DNA of 64,000 bases from JACJWR01 sp964556255 (GCA_964556255.1 CAZKVQ010000008.1:1-64000); one strand, 5' to 3'; shown: positions 1 to 8,854, counted from the first letter of the stretch. Notes: a model not told the origin generated them from the letters alone. Translations and numbers: made by a program.

Positions 1-567
1 GGCTCCCAGGGGCGGGTCGTGGACTTCAAGAACACCGTGATCATCATGACCACGAACCTCGGCACCCGCGACATCTCCAAGGGGCAGAACTTGGGCTTCG
101 CCAACGCCGACGATACGAAGACGTCCTATGAGCGCATGAAGGCCAAGGTCAACGACGAGTTGAAGCAGCACTTCCGTCCGGAGTTCCTCAACCGGATCGA
201 CGACATCATCGTCTTCCACCAGCTCACGCAGGAGGAGATCGTCGAGATTGTCGACCTGATGCTGGCGCGTCTGGACGAGCGACTCCGCGACAAGGACATG
301 GGCATCGAACTGACCAAGTCCGCCAAGGAGTTGCTGGCAGCGCGCGGCTACGACCCGGTGCTGGGCGCTCGGCCGCTGCGCCGGACCATCCAGCGCGAAA
401 TCGAGGACGCACTCAGCGAGAAGATCCTCTTCGGGGACCTCGGACCAGGCCAGATCGTGGTCGTGGATGTGGAGGGTTCCGGTGAGGACGCGGCCTTCAC
501 GTTCACCGGCGAGACGAAGTCCACGCTGCCGGATACGCCACCTGTGGAGGCCGCCGGCACTGAGTGA
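1..567 (+). CDS. clpC: ATP-dependent Clp protease ATP-binding subunit ClpC, C-terminal part (5' end outside window)
   Basis: AAA+ unfoldase that feeds substrates to the ClpP protease in the cytoplasm. Only the last 188 residues are present; the frame is open at base 1. What remains is the end of the second AAA+ module: VIIMTTNLGT (sensor-1 strand), then HFRPEFLNRID with the arginine finger, then the C-terminal D2-small domain with GARPLRR (sensor-2) and ALSEKIL. Such motifs are typical of ClpC/ClpB-type proteins, and the gene context (mutY, radA nearby) fits actinobacterial clpC. The short acidic/Thr-rich tail after the sensor-2 domain is not conserved. It converges on mutY with a 39-base gap that contains a hairpin. 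Confidence 0.93.
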   Translation, partial: GSQGRVVDFKNTVIIMTTNLGTRDISKGQNLGFANADDTKTSYERMKAKVNDELKQHFRPEFLNRIDDIIVFHQLTQEEIVEIVDLMLARLDERLRDKDMGIELTKSAKELLAARGYDPVLGARPLRRTIQREIEDALSEKILFGDLGPGQIVVVDVEGSGEDAAFTFTGETKSTLPDTPPVEAAGTE

Positions 568-580
568 GTGCCGGCCACGC

Positions 581-600
581 CGGCCGCTCGCCAGCGGCCG
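581..600. terminator. Hairpin between convergent clpC and mutY
   Basis: Perfect 8-bp inverted repeat CGGCCGCT / AGCGGCCG with a 4-base loop, located between two convergent stop codons. There is no T-tract on either side, so termination is inferred from position and stem strength only. Confidence 0.45.
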
Positions 601-606
601 CGCGGG

Positions 607-1494
607 TCAACCGCGGGCAGGTTGGACGGTCCCGGTCGGCAGGGCGTAGGTATACGGGCCGACAGGGTCGACCAAGCCGTCGACCACCAGGCCGTCGAGC
701 GCGCGGGAGAGTTGGTCGGGCGCGTGCCACAGCGCGTCCAGGTTCTCTCTGCTGACCGGAGTCTCGGACTCCCGCAGTGCGGCCATGATCCTGCCCCGTG
801 CCTGCCGGTCGGTCCCTTGGTACGTCTGTCGTTTGGTCGTACGCTGCCCAAGACCCGGTCGACCGCGGGCGAGCCATAGACACTGTTGGGCAAGCGGGCA
901 ATCCTGACATCTCGGATTGCGGGCGGTGCAGATCACCGCACCGAGCTCCATGCTGGCGATCGCCCACTCGGCTGCTCCTGAAGCCGGTAGCAGCGCCTCC
1001 GCCCGTTGCCGCTCGGCAGCTGTCACGTGGCCCGGGGGTGCGGCAATGCCGTCGAGCACCCGGGTCAGCAGCCGCCTGACATTGACGTCCAGGACAACGG
1101 CTCGCCCGCCATAGGCGAAACTGATCACGGCGCCGGCCGTATAGTCCCCCACCCCTGGCAGGGCTCTCAGGTCCTCATATGTTGACGGAACCCTGCCACC
1201 GTGGGTGGTGACGATAGCTGTGGCGGACGCATGAAGTCTGAGCGCTCGACGGGGATAGCCGAGCCGTCCCCAGGCCCGCAAGGCGTCAGCGGGGGTGGCG
1301 GCCGCGAGGTCGGCAGGAGCGGGCCAACGAGTCATCCACTCGCGCCACACCGGCTCGACTCTGGCCACCGGGGTCTGCGCGAGCATCACCTCGCTGACCA
1401 GCACACCCCAAGGGTCGGGGTCGGTGCGCCAGGGGAGTTCACGCGCGTTGCGTTCGAACCAGGCCCTGGTGGGCCCGGTCAACGTCTCGGTCAC
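607..1494 (-). CDS. mutY: A/G-specific adenine glycosylase MutY
   Basis: Base-excision repair glycosylase that removes adenine mispaired with 8-oxoguanine. The 295-residue product has the catalytic Glu in SEVMLAQT (about residue 35), the helix-hairpin-helix LPGVGDYTAGAV, the catalytic Asp in LDVNVRRLL, and the four cluster cysteines in CTARNPRCQDCPLAQQC (C-x6-C-x2-C-x5-C, a [4Fe-4S] site). The C-terminal 8-oxoG recognition region is short and ends in a winged-helix-like stretch, as in other actinobacterial forms. The frame stays open far upstream, but homology begins just after the GTG at 1494 and the extension would overlap the divergent gene at 1553, so GTG 1494 was chosen. Confidence 0.93.
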   Translation of the reverse strand: MTETLTGPTRAWFERNARELPWRTDPDPWGVLVSEVMLAQTPVARVEPVWREWMTRWPAPADLAAATPADALRAWGRLGYPRRALRLHASATAIVTTHGGRVPSTYEDLRALPGVGDYTAGAVISFAYGGRAVVLDVNVRRLLTRVLDGIAAPPGHVTAAERQRAEALLPASGAAEWAIASMELGAVICTARNPRCQDCPLAQQCLWLARGRPGLGQRTTKRQTYQGTDRQARGRIMAALRESETPVSRENLDALWHAPDQLSRALDGLVVDGLVDPVGPYTYALPTGTVQPARG

Positions 1495-1539
1495 GGTGTG
1501 ATGGTGGCATGGCCTGAATGGCCCGCTGTCCCGCGGGGC

Positions 1540-1545
1540 TATCGT
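1540..1545 (+). promoter_or_regulatory. Leaderless -10 hexamer for the membrane protein at 1553
   Basis: TATCGT followed by 7 bases and then the ATG. The predicted transcription start coincides with the start codon, and no Shine-Dalgarno sequence is present. Confidence 0.55.
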
Positions 1546-1552
1546 GTGGCGC

Positions 1553-2170
1553 ATGAGTGGGCTTCTGCATCCCGTGGGCCCCGAGCCGGCGTCGGTGTAC
1601 TGGCGGCGACGGGCAGTTGTGGCAGCGGTGCTCGTGGCCGTTGTCGCGTTGCTCCTCTGGGCGATCGGGTCGATGTTCGGCGGTGGTGGATCCGCAACGG
1701 TGGCCGCGTCGTCGTCCCCGACTGCACCTTCGCCAGCGGCTTCCGGACCATCACCATCCGCGGCTGCCAGCGCCGCCGCCGGCGTCTGCAAGGACGCGGA
1801 CCTGGCGGTCACGGTGGCGCCGGCGAAGCCGACCTTCCCTGTGGGGTCGCAGTCGACCTTCGTCATGCGGGTGGCGAACAAGGGTCAGGCGCCCTGTACC
1901 CGCGACGTCGGACCCAAGAACACCAGTTTCACGGTGACTTCGGGCGGGTATCGGGTGTGGTCGAGCGATGACTGCAGCCCTGGCGGGGAATCGAAGGTGG
2001 AGACCATCCCACCGGGCCAGGCCTACGGGGTTCAGGCCACCTGGAACCAGGAGATCTCACTGGAGGGGTGCCCGAGTGGCCAGCCGGCAGCGAAGGCGGG
2101 CAGCTACTCAGTGACGGCCGCCAGCGGCTCGGTCACGAGTCCCGAGGCGCCGTTTCAGCTGACGGACTGA
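1553..2170 (+). CDS. Small single-pass membrane protein with extracytoplasmic domain
   Basis: Product of 205 residues. A cytoplasmic N-terminus of about 20 residues ends in YWRRR. One transmembrane helix follows (about residues 22-43), then a Ser/Pro/Ala-rich linker (to about residue 78) and a compact outer domain that contains three cysteines (CTRDVG, DDCSPGG, EGCPSG) after an initial GVCKDADL. The layout and the LLHPVGPEP start resemble an actinobacterial membrane protein that sits near radA/mutY (Rv3587c-like, from memory). The function is unknown. It converges on radA with a 63-base gap. Start: ATG 1553 after the leaderless -10 hexamer; a GTG three codons earlier lies inside that hexamer's spacer and is rejected. 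Confidence 0.75.
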   Translation: MSGLLHPVGPEPASVYWRRRAVVAAVLVAVVALLLWAIGSMFGGGGSATVAASSSPTAPSPAASGPSPSAAASAAAGVCKDADLAVTVAPAKPTFPVGSQSTFVMRVANKGQAPCTRDVGPKNTSFTVTSGGYRVWSSDDCSPGGESKVETIPPGQAYGVQATWNQEISLEGCPSGQPAAKAGSYSVTAASGSVTSPEAPFQLTD

Positions 2171-2233
2171 GTGCCCCGCCGGTGGACCGGCCGTCCCGTT
2201 GCCTCCGGACCGGCGACACGGTCTGGGTTCCGG

Positions 2234-3616
2234 TCACCGTGACCCGACCGCGGTTATCGCGTGCGAGAGGCTGGCAACCTCGAGCAGGGTGCCGCCGGCT
2301 GCTCGGCCGTTCAACCGAGTGCTGGTGCCGGCCGGCACGATCAGGCGTCGGTACCCCAGTCTGATCGCCTCGGCCACCCGTTCGGACATCATCGGCACCT
2401 GGCGGACGTCACCGGAGAGGGTCACCTCACCGATGGCGGCCAGATCCAGTGGCAGCGCGCTGTGGGCGCCGGCGGAGACAAGCGCCAGACAGACCGCCAG
2501 ATCCGAGGCCGGGTCCGAGATCCGCATTCCACCGAGGGTGGCCAGGAAGACGTCCTGGCCGTGCAATGTGATCGGGGCCACCGATTCGGTGACGGCGATG
2601 AGCATGGCGCTGCGCGCCGAGTCCAGCCCTGACACCCCTCTACGTGGGTTGGGATTGGTGGCGCCGACGAGGGACTGCACCTCGGCGATGAGTGCCCGAT
2701 GACCCTCCACCGTCACCGTCGCGCAGGTACCCTCCACCGGGGTCTCGCGGGCACCTCGGAAGAGCACACTGGGATCAATGACCTCCTTCATCCCGGCGTC
2801 GGTCTGTTCGAAGGCGGCCACCTCCAGAGAACCGAAGCGATTCTTGACAGCCCGTAGCAGCCGCAGGCTGGTGTGTTTGTCGCCGTCCAGCGAGAGGGTG
2901 GCATCGACGATATGTTCCAGCGCCCTCGGGCCTGCCACGTTGGAATCCTTGGTCACCTGACCGATGAGGATCATCGGGATGCCCCGGGACTTCGCGATCC
3001 TCGTCAGGACCTGGGCTACTTCCATCACCTGGGTCACACCGCCAGCACGACCGTCGACCTCGGCGGAGGAGAGTGTCTGAACCGAGTCGATGATGACCAG
3101 CCCCAACTCATCGGCCTGGGCCTCGATATGGCCGATGACAGTTGAAAGGTCGGTGTCGTCGGCGAGCAACAGGTACTCGCTGTCGGCGCCGATGCGTTTC
3201 GCCCGAACCGCGATCTGGGCCACAGACTCCTCGCCGGATATGTAGAGGACGGTGGTGCGTGTTCGGGCGGCGAGGGAGTCCGCGACAGCGAGTACCAGGG
3301 TGCTCTTGCCCGAGCCTGGTGGTCCGCTACACAGCACTACCTGTCCGGGAACCAGCCCACCTCCCAGCACCCGGTCGAACTCCCCGATGCCCGAAGTGAC
3401 CCGCACGACCGGGCCGTTGCTCATGATCTGCGACACCGGCAGGGCCGCCTTCGCCGGTGTCCGACCGGTCGCCGAAGCCCGTTGACCGGGAGCCGGGCCG
3501 GTGGGGGCCTGTTCGGAGATCGTGCCGAACTCACCGCACTTGACGCAGCGGCCGGTCCACTTCACCGAGACTGCGTCGCACGCAGCACACCGGAACGTTG
3601 TGGTCGATTTCGCCAC
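2234..3616 (-). CDS. radA: DNA repair protein RadA/Sms
   Basis: RecA-like ATPase that helps branch migration and processing of recombination intermediates. The 460-residue product begins with a C4 zinc finger (CAAC near residue 10, CVKC near 24). It then has Walker A GPPGSGKST (about residue 97), a Walker B strand LVIIDS, and the RadA-specific KNRFGS motif, followed by a Lon-protease-like C-terminal domain (LATLGGMRISDPASDLA). The length matches the family. The GTG at 3616 is preceded by GGGGAGG at proper spacing, so upstream codons in the same frame are excluded. In many actinobacteria the c-di-AMP synthase disA follows radA; here it does not. Confidence 0.95.
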   Translation of the reverse strand: MAKSTTTFRCAACDAVSVKWTGRCVKCGEFGTISEQAPTGPAPGQRASATGRTPAKAALPVSQIMSNGPVVRVTSGIGEFDRVLGGGLVPGQVVLCSGPPGSGKSTLVLAVADSLAARTRTTVLYISGEESVAQIAVRAKRIGADSEYLLLADDTDLSTVIGHIEAQADELGLVIIDSVQTLSSAEVDGRAGGVTQVMEVAQVLTRIAKSRGIPMILIGQVTKDSNVAGPRALEHIVDATLSLDGDKHTSLRLLRAVKNRFGSLEVAAFEQTDAGMKEVIDPSVLFRGARETPVEGTCATVTVEGHRALIAEVQSLVGATNPNPRRGVSGLDSARSAMLIAVTESVAPITLHGQDVFLATLGGMRISDPASDLAVCLALVSAGAHSALPLDLAAIGEVTLSGDVRQVPMMSERVAEAIRLGYRRLIVPAGTSTRLNGRAAGGTLLEVASLSHAITAVGSR

Positions 3617-3727
3617 GCTGCCTCCCCGACTGGTCGTTGGTGGGGCCACCGCCCCGAGATTCGGCTCGGGGAGTCGGTCGGACCCGGCCGACCCCCACGT
3701 GTGCGACGTTAACGCCAGGGTCCGACA

Positions 3728-4453
3728 TCAACCAGCGGGATGGGGTAGCACCCCTGGGCGCTCCCGCAGCAGTCGCACGAGTTCGTGGTAGCCGGCGTGG
3801 CCCATCAGTTCCACCAGGGCTGCCCTCTCGGTGACGTAGACCGGATCGGGTGACACGTGAGCCTCCGTCGCCCCAGAGCAGTACCAGTCCAGGTCGTGTC
3901 CGCCGGGGCCCCACCCACGCCGGTCGTACTCGCCGATCACGACGACATCGGCGGAGGTGCCGTCCGCCCACTCCTTGGTGTCGAACTCCCGTCGGATCGG
4001 CAGCTGCCAGCACACGTCGGGTTTCACCGATTCCGGGTCGACGCCTTGACGCAGCGCCATCAGGTGCAGTGCGCAGCCCTCGCCACCGGCGAAACCGGGT
4101 CGGTTCAAGAAGATGCAGGCACCCTTGTACGTCCTGGTCTGACGCTGGCCTTCCTCGTCACGCATCATGATGCCGTCGGAGCGCCCGACCTTGCGGAACT
4201 GCCAGACGTCGTCTGTGAGCTGTTTGGCGGCCGCCTTCACCCGACGGCGGTCGTCCTTGTCCGAGAAATGCGCGCCCAGGGTGCAGCAGCCGAAATCGGG
4301 TGCGCTGGCAAGTATCCCTTTGCAGCCACGTCCGAAGATGCACGTCCAACGCGAGGTCAACCAGGTGGCATCACAGCGGAAGATCCGGGTGTCGTCTTCG
4401 GGGTCGACGAACTCGAGCCAGGTACGGGGGAATCCGAGGTCAACTTCGGGCAC
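3728..4453 (-). CDS. Conserved Cys-rich protein of unknown function (YkgJ/DUF3109-like)
   Basis: Product of 241 residues, soluble, with at least nine cysteines. Early ones are C27, C38, C44 and the pair C56-C57; later ones lie in GACIF, EGCAL, DVCWQ and WYCSG. The spacing (C-x10-C-x5-C-x11-CC) and the phrase TSRWTCIFGRGC resemble the iron/zinc-cluster family called YkgJ or DUF3109, so metal binding is likely, but no reaction is known. It is divergent from ppx, and both genes appear to share a small promoter region. Start: GTG 4453, six bases after a TAGGCT hexamer, which supports a leaderless start. Confidence 0.72.
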   Translation of the reverse strand: MPEVDLGFPRTWLEFVDPEDDTRIFRCDATWLTSRWTCIFGRGCKGILASAPDFGCCTLGAHFSDKDDRRRVKAAAKQLTDDVWQFRKVGRSDGIMMRDEEGQRQTRTYKGACIFLNRPGFAGGEGCALHLMALRQGVDPESVKPDVCWQLPIRREFDTKEWADGTSADVVVIGEYDRRGWGPGGHDLDWYCSGATEAHVSPDPVYVTERAALVELMGHAGYHELVRLLRERPGVLPHPAG

Positions 4454-4459
4454 CTGGAC

Positions 4460-4487
4460 AGCCTAGGCCCCGAACTGCGGGTAGGTT
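4460..4487. promoter_or_regulatory. Divergent leaderless promoters for the Cys-rich gene and ppx
   Basis: On the minus strand TAGGCT (4460-4465) stands 6 bases before GTG 4453. On the plus strand TAGGTT (4482-4487) stands 7 bases before GTG 4495. Neither start has a ribosome binding site. The 41-base intergenic region thus seems to hold two back-to-back promoters whose transcripts begin at or next to the start codon. Confidence 0.6.
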
Positions 4488-4494
4488 TACCCCC

Positions 4495-5421
4495 GTGCGT
4501 CTTGGAGTTCTGGATGTCGGATCCAACACCGTCCACCTGCTGCTGGTGGACGCGCACCACGGGCGCGCCCCGGTTCCTGCCTACTCCCACAAAACCGAGT
4601 TGAAACTCGCCGAGAACCTCACCGATGACGGTCGCGTGTCCGATCGTGCAATCGATCTGCTGACGGGCTTCGTGCAGGAGTCGCTGGAGATAGCCGAGGA
4701 TCTGGGCGTCAACGAGGTGATGGGATTCGCGACTTCGGCCATCCGCGATGCTCCGAACGGCGACGATGTCATCCTCGAAGTGAAGCGGCGCAGCGGAGTC
4801 AACCTGCAACTGCTGTCAGGCGAGGACGAGGCGCGGCTGACATTCCTCGCAGTGCGCCGTTGGTTCGGATGGAGCGCCGGAAGGCTGCTCGTGTTGGACA
4901 TCGGTGGGGGTTCGCTCGAACTTGCCGCCGGCCTTGACGAGGAGCCCGACGAGGCGGTGTCGTTGCCGCTCGGCGCAGGTCGGCTCACCCGGGACATGCT
5001 CAGTGGAGACCCGCCGGATGCGAAGGAGCTCAAGGCCCTACGCAAGTACGTACGCGCCCAGATAGCCGACATCGTCGGTCCGATAACGCGGTTGGGGGAG
5101 CCGGAGCTGGCGGTCGCGACATCGAAGACGTTCCGGCAAATCGCCCGCATCACCGGCGCGGCGCCGTCGGCGGAAGGTCCGTTCGTTCGTCGGGTCATCG
5201 ACCGGGACGACCTCGGGGACTGGCTGCCGAGGCTGGCCGCAATGTCCACCAGCAAGCGGGCCGAGCTTCCTGGCGTATCCGCGGGGCGTGCCGCCCAGCT
5301 GGTGGCGGGTGCGCTGGTGACCGAGGCGGCGATGGACCTCTTCGGCCTCAGCGAACTCGTGCTCTGCCCTTGGGCCCTTCGCGAGGGGGTCATTCTGCGA
5401 CAACTGGACGGGTTGGACTGA
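4495..5421 (+). CDS. ppx: Ppx/GppA family exopolyphosphatase
   Basis: Hydrolyses terminal phosphate from polyphosphate or pppGpp. The 308-residue product shows the ASKHA-fold phosphate loops: DVGSNTVHLL at the N-terminus, ATSAIRDAPN, the glutamate-bearing SGEDEARLTF and the second phosphate loop DIGGGSLEL. It lacks the C-terminal HD-like extension of E. coli Ppx, as is usual for the short actinobacterial forms. Start GTG 4495 places DVGSNT near residue 6, as in homologues. The stop overlaps the start of the ATPase gene (TGATG), so the two are probably co-transcribed. Confidence 0.92.
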   Translation: MRLGVLDVGSNTVHLLLVDAHHGRAPVPAYSHKTELKLAENLTDDGRVSDRAIDLLTGFVQESLEIAEDLGVNEVMGFATSAIRDAPNGDDVILEVKRRSGVNLQLLSGEDEARLTFLAVRRWFGWSAGRLLVLDIGGGSLELAAGLDEEPDEAVSLPLGAGRLTRDMLSGDPPDAKELKALRKYVRAQIADIVGPITRLGEPELAVATSKTFRQIARITGAAPSAEGPFVRRVIDRDDLGDWLPRLAAMSTSKRAELPGVSAGRAAQLVAGALVTEAAMDLFGLSELVLCPWALREGVILRQLDGLD

Positions 5422-7949
5422 TGTCCTCCCAGGGGGCGGAACCCCGGCAGGGCACCGACGAGCCGGCCCCAGCCGTCAGCGTCGACGTCCAGCCGGTGGG
5501 ATTGACCACGGCCGAAGTGGCGGAGCGGGTGGCCCGCGGGGAGACCAACGACGCCCCCGACCCCCGGAGTCGAAGCCTCGCAAGCATCATCCGTGAGAAC
5601 ACCCTCACCTCCTTCAACCTGGTGATCGGGATCCTGTGGGTCCTGATGATCGTCGCTCAAGCGCCGATCCAGGACTCGCTCTTCGGCCTGGTCATCGTCT
5701 TCAACTCGGCGATCGGCATCGTCCAGGAATGGCGCGCCAAGCGGACCCTCGAGCGGCTGTCGTTGGTGGGTGAGGCGAAACCGCTGGTCTATCGGGACGG
5801 GCAGGTCGTCGAAGTGCGCCCGAGCGAGATCGTGCTGGGTGACGTGCTGGAACTGCAGCTGGGCGACCAGATCGTGGTGGACGGCCCGGTGCTGAACGCG
5901 GTCGGGCTGGAGGCCGACGAATCCTTGCTCACCGGAGAGGCCGATCCGGTGCACAAGCAGCCCGGCGACGAGGTGCTCAGCGGCTCCTTCGTCGTGGCCG
6001 GCGGTGGCACCATGCGCGCGGACAAGGTGGGCACCGAGGCGTACGCGACCAAGCTCGCGGCGGAGGCGCGCAAGTTCTCGACCACGAAGAGCGAACTCAT
6101 GGAAGCCATCATGAGGTTCGTCCGGATCATGACCTATGTGCTGATTCCGCTGGGCACCCTGCTGTTCATCAGCCAACTGCGGGCGAGCCCTGACTGGCAG
6201 CAGGCGTTGAGCGGAACCGTGGCAGGAGTCGTGACCATGGTGCCCGAGGGACTCGTCCTGCTGACCAGCGTGGCGATGGCTGTCTCTGTCGTCCGACTCG
6301 GTCAGAAGCGCACGCTGGTGCAGGAGATGCCGGCCGTGGAGGGCCTTGCTCGGGTGGACGTCGTCTGCGTGGACAAGACCGGGACCCTGACCGAACCGGG
6401 CATGGCGGTGCAGGAGCTGCGAACCCTGGTCGAGGGACTCGAGGTGGAAGCGGCCCTGGGGGCCCTGGGCGACTCCGAGGAGAACCCGAACCCGACCTTG
6501 GCGGCGGTCGCCGCTGCCTACCCCGACCCGGGTTGGCGGTTGACTGCTTCGGTGCCGTTCTCGAGCGCGCGCAAATGGTCGGGCGCTACCTTCGCCGACC
6601 ACGGTTCCTGGGTGATGGGCGCGCCGGAGATGCTCACCGCCGACAGCGATCCCAGCCGTGCAGTGGCCGACGAGATGGCGGCGGGAGGGGCGCGGGTGCT
6701 TCTGGTCGGACGGGTGCTGGACGGTGAGCCGGACGCGGATCGAGGAGCCGGCGAGGTGCAACCCGTCGCGCTCGTCGCGATCAATCAGCAGTTGCGCCCG
6801 GACGCCGCCGACACTGTGGCCTACTTCCTCGACCAGGGGGTGACCGTCAAGGTCATCAGCGGGGACAATGCCGTCACTGTGGGGGCGATCGCCGAGCAGG
6901 CGGGGATCCCGCTGGCCGATGACCCGTTCGACGCCCGACACCTGCCCGAGGACACCGCCGAACTAGCGGAGGTGCTGGAGACCCACGGTGTGTTCGGCCG
7001 GGTGACGCCCGCGCAGAAGCGAGCGATGGTGAAGGCCCTGCAGTCGCGTGGCCATACCGTGGCGATGACCGGCGACGGGGTCAACGACGTGCTGGCGCTC
7101 AAGGATGCCGACCTCGGCATCGCGATGGGGTCCGGCGCCTCGGCCACCCGGGCTGTCGCGCAGATCGTCTTGTTGGACAACCAGTTCTCGGTGATGCCGT
7201 CCGTGGTCGCGGAGGGCAGGCGGGTGCTGGGGAACATCGAACGCGTGTCGTCGCTGTTCCTGACCAAGAGCTTCTATTCGGCGGTGCTCTCCCTGCTGGT
7301 GGTCTTCTTCACGCTGACGAATCTGTTCGAGGTCGAGTTCGTGTTCCTACCCCGACATCTCACCGTCATCACCTGGCTCACCATCGGCACCCCCGCCTTC
7401 TTCCTCGCCCTGATGCCCAACACCGCCCGGTTCCGGCCCGGCTTCTTCCGAAGGGTGTTGGTGTTCGCGGTGCCCGCGGGCATCATCTGCGGGGTGCTGT
7501 CGTTCATCTCCTATGCAGTCACGCTGTGGCAGGGTCATCCCGTTCCCACCGCCCGGGTGGACGCGGCGATCACGCTGTTCATCATCGGGTGGTCGGCGCT
7601 GGCGCTGATCGCACGTCCCCTCACCGGACTGCGGTTGCTCATCGTCGTGGTGATGGGCCTGGGGTTCCTGGCGGTACTGTTCATCCCCGGTCTGAACGAC
7701 TTCTTCGCCCTGCGCCTGGATCGCGATGCCAAGACCTCTATCGCCATCGGGCTGGGCATCCTGGGCGCCGGACTCCTGGTGCTGGTCGGTCGCACCATCG
7801 AAGTCCGGCTCTCGCCGAGTCTGGGGCAGCCCGGAGCGCCGATGGCCCCCATGCACCTGCCACATCGGCACGACGCGGCCGCCGCTCAGCAGCAAGCAGA
7901 TGTGGCCACCGATGCCTCCGCCGCCACCGGGAAGGCCAAGGCCACTTAG
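5421..7949 (+). CDS. P-type cation-transporting ATPase, CtpE-like
   Basis: Membrane ion pump of 842 residues, close in sequence to mycobacterial CtpE (linked to Ca2+ uptake). Order of domains: actuator with LTGEAD, membrane helix with PEGL (about residue 274), phosphorylation motif DKTGTLTEPG (Asp about residue 317), nucleotide-binding domain with KWSG, then TGDGVNDVLALKDADLG (about residue 550) and a run of C-terminal transmembrane helices. The C-terminus ends in a His-rich tail (PMHLPHRHDAAAAQQ) that could bind metal. Ion specificity is inferred from similarity only. Start ATG 5421 overlaps the ppx stop by one base; upstream codons in the frame lie inside ppx. Confidence 0.9.
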   Translation: MSSQGAEPRQGTDEPAPAVSVDVQPVGLTTAEVAERVARGETNDAPDPRSRSLASIIRENTLTSFNLVIGILWVLMIVAQAPIQDSLFGLVIVFNSAIGIVQEWRAKRTLERLSLVGEAKPLVYRDGQVVEVRPSEIVLGDVLELQLGDQIVVDGPVLNAVGLEADESLLTGEADPVHKQPGDEVLSGSFVVAGGGTMRADKVGTEAYATKLAAEARKFSTTKSELMEAIMRFVRIMTYVLIPLGTLLFISQLRASPDWQQALSGTVAGVVTMVPEGLVLLTSVAMAVSVVRLGQKRTLVQEMPAVEGLARVDVVCVDKTGTLTEPGMAVQELRTLVEGLEVEAALGALGDSEENPNPTLAAVAAAYPDPGWRLTASVPFSSARKWSGATFADHGSWVMGAPEMLTADSDPSRAVADEMAAGGARVLLVGRVLDGEPDADRGAGEVQPVALVAINQQLRPDAADTVAYFLDQGVTVKVISGDNAVTVGAIAEQAGIPLADDPFDARHLPEDTAELAEVLETHGVFGRVTPAQKRAMVKALQSRGHTVAMTGDGVNDVLALKDADLGIAMGSGASATRAVAQIVLLDNQFSVMPSVVAEGRRVLGNIERVSSLFLTKSFYSAVLSLLVVFFTLTNLFEVEFVFLPRHLTVITWLTIGTPAFFLALMPNTARFRPGFFRRVLVFAVPAGIICGVLSFISYAVTLWQGHPVPTARVDAAITLFIIGWSALALIARPLTGLRLLIVVVMGLGFLAVLFIPGLNDFFALRLDRDAKTSIAIGLGILGAGLLVLVGRTIEVRLSPSLGQPGAPMAPMHLPHRHDAAAAQQQADVATDASAATGKAKAT

Positions 7950-7952
7950 GCT
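7947..7952 (+). promoter_or_regulatory. Leaderless -10 hexamer overlapping the ATPase stop codon
   Basis: TAGGCT, 7 bases before ATG 7960. Its first three bases are the TAG stop codon of the preceding ATPase gene. Confidence 0.55.
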
Positions 7953-7959
7953 GTAGCCC

Positions 7960-8808
7960 ATGACAGTCGAACCGTCGCCGGTGGTGCGCTCCGCGCAGGC
8001 CAAGGTCGCGCTGTCCACCGTCTCGGTGTACCCCGAGGGGGTCGCTGCGGCGTTTGAGATCGCCGGTCGGCTCGGCTACGACGGGGTCGAGATCATGGTG
8101 ATGACCGATCCGGTGAGCCAGGACCCCGATGAGTTGCGCAGGCTGTCAGAGCACTACAGCGTGCCGATCCTGGCGGTCCACGCCCCATGCCTACTGGTCA
8201 CCCAACGCGTGTGGAGTACCGACCCGTGGCACAAGCTGGAGCGGGCGAAGGAAGCGGCCGACACGCTAGGCGCGGACACTGTGGTGGTGCATCCACCGTT
8301 TCGCTGGCAGCGGGACTACGCCCGGGACTTCGTCCGCGGACTTGCCCGGATGGGCGACGTCACGGATGTTCGGTTCGCGGTGGAGAACATGTACCCCTGG
8401 CGGGCGCGTTCCCGGGAACTGGCCGCCTACTCGCCGGGCTGGGATGTCCGCGACGAGGACTACCCGCACACGACGCTCGACCTCTCCCACACCGCCGTCA
8501 GTGGCTCGGACGCCCTCCGGATGGCCGATGACCTCGGGGATTCGCTGGTGCACATCCACTTGGCCGATGGTTCGGGCAGCGCCCGTGATGAACACCTGAT
8601 CCCCGGTCGGGGGACCCAACCGTGCGGTGAACTGCTCGAATACATCGCCCGTCGGGAATTCAACGGCACGGTCGTTGTGGAGGTGACCACCCGTAAGGCC
8701 GCCAATCGGGCCGAGCGTGAGGCCGACCTCGCCGAGGCACTTGCCTACGCCAGGCTGCACCTGGTGGTCGCCGATCCGGCGGCCGTGTCGAGCCTCGACC
8801 TGCCCTGA
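7960..8808 (+). CDS. Sugar phosphate isomerase/epimerase (xylose isomerase-like TIM barrel)
   Basis: Product of 282 residues of the AP-endonuclease-2 / xylose-isomerase-like TIM-barrel family. Metal-site features are visible along the barrel: GYDGVEIMV, AVHAPCLL, VVHPPF, FAVENMYPW, TTLDLSHT, HIHLADGSG with DEHLIPGRG, and VVEVTTRK at the end. The substrate is unknown. A homologue is found in the same ppx-proC neighbourhood of mycobacteria (Rv0498-like, from memory). No signal peptide or membrane segment is present. Start ATG 7960 follows a leaderless promoter. Confidence 0.8.
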   Translation: MTVEPSPVVRSAQAKVALSTVSVYPEGVAAAFEIAGRLGYDGVEIMVMTDPVSQDPDELRRLSEHYSVPILAVHAPCLLVTQRVWSTDPWHKLERAKEAADTLGADTVVVHPPFRWQRDYARDFVRGLARMGDVTDVRFAVENMYPWRARSRELAAYSPGWDVRDEDYPHTTLDLSHTAVSGSDALRMADDLGDSLVHIHLADGSGSARDEHLIPGRGTQPCGELLEYIARREFNGTVVVEVTTRKAANRAEREADLAEALAYARLHLVVADPAAVSSLDLP

Positions 8809-8854
8809 GCCCCGACGACGAACCCATCCTTCGCCACCACCCCCGAAATGGGCC

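Noticed and set aside
4581..6941. A 786-codon open frame on the minus strand across ppx and the P-type ATPase gene
   Set aside because: It is antisense to two genes with clear catalytic motifs. Its translation is rich in His, Arg, Gln and Asp with no domain, as expected from the complement of high-GC coding sequence.
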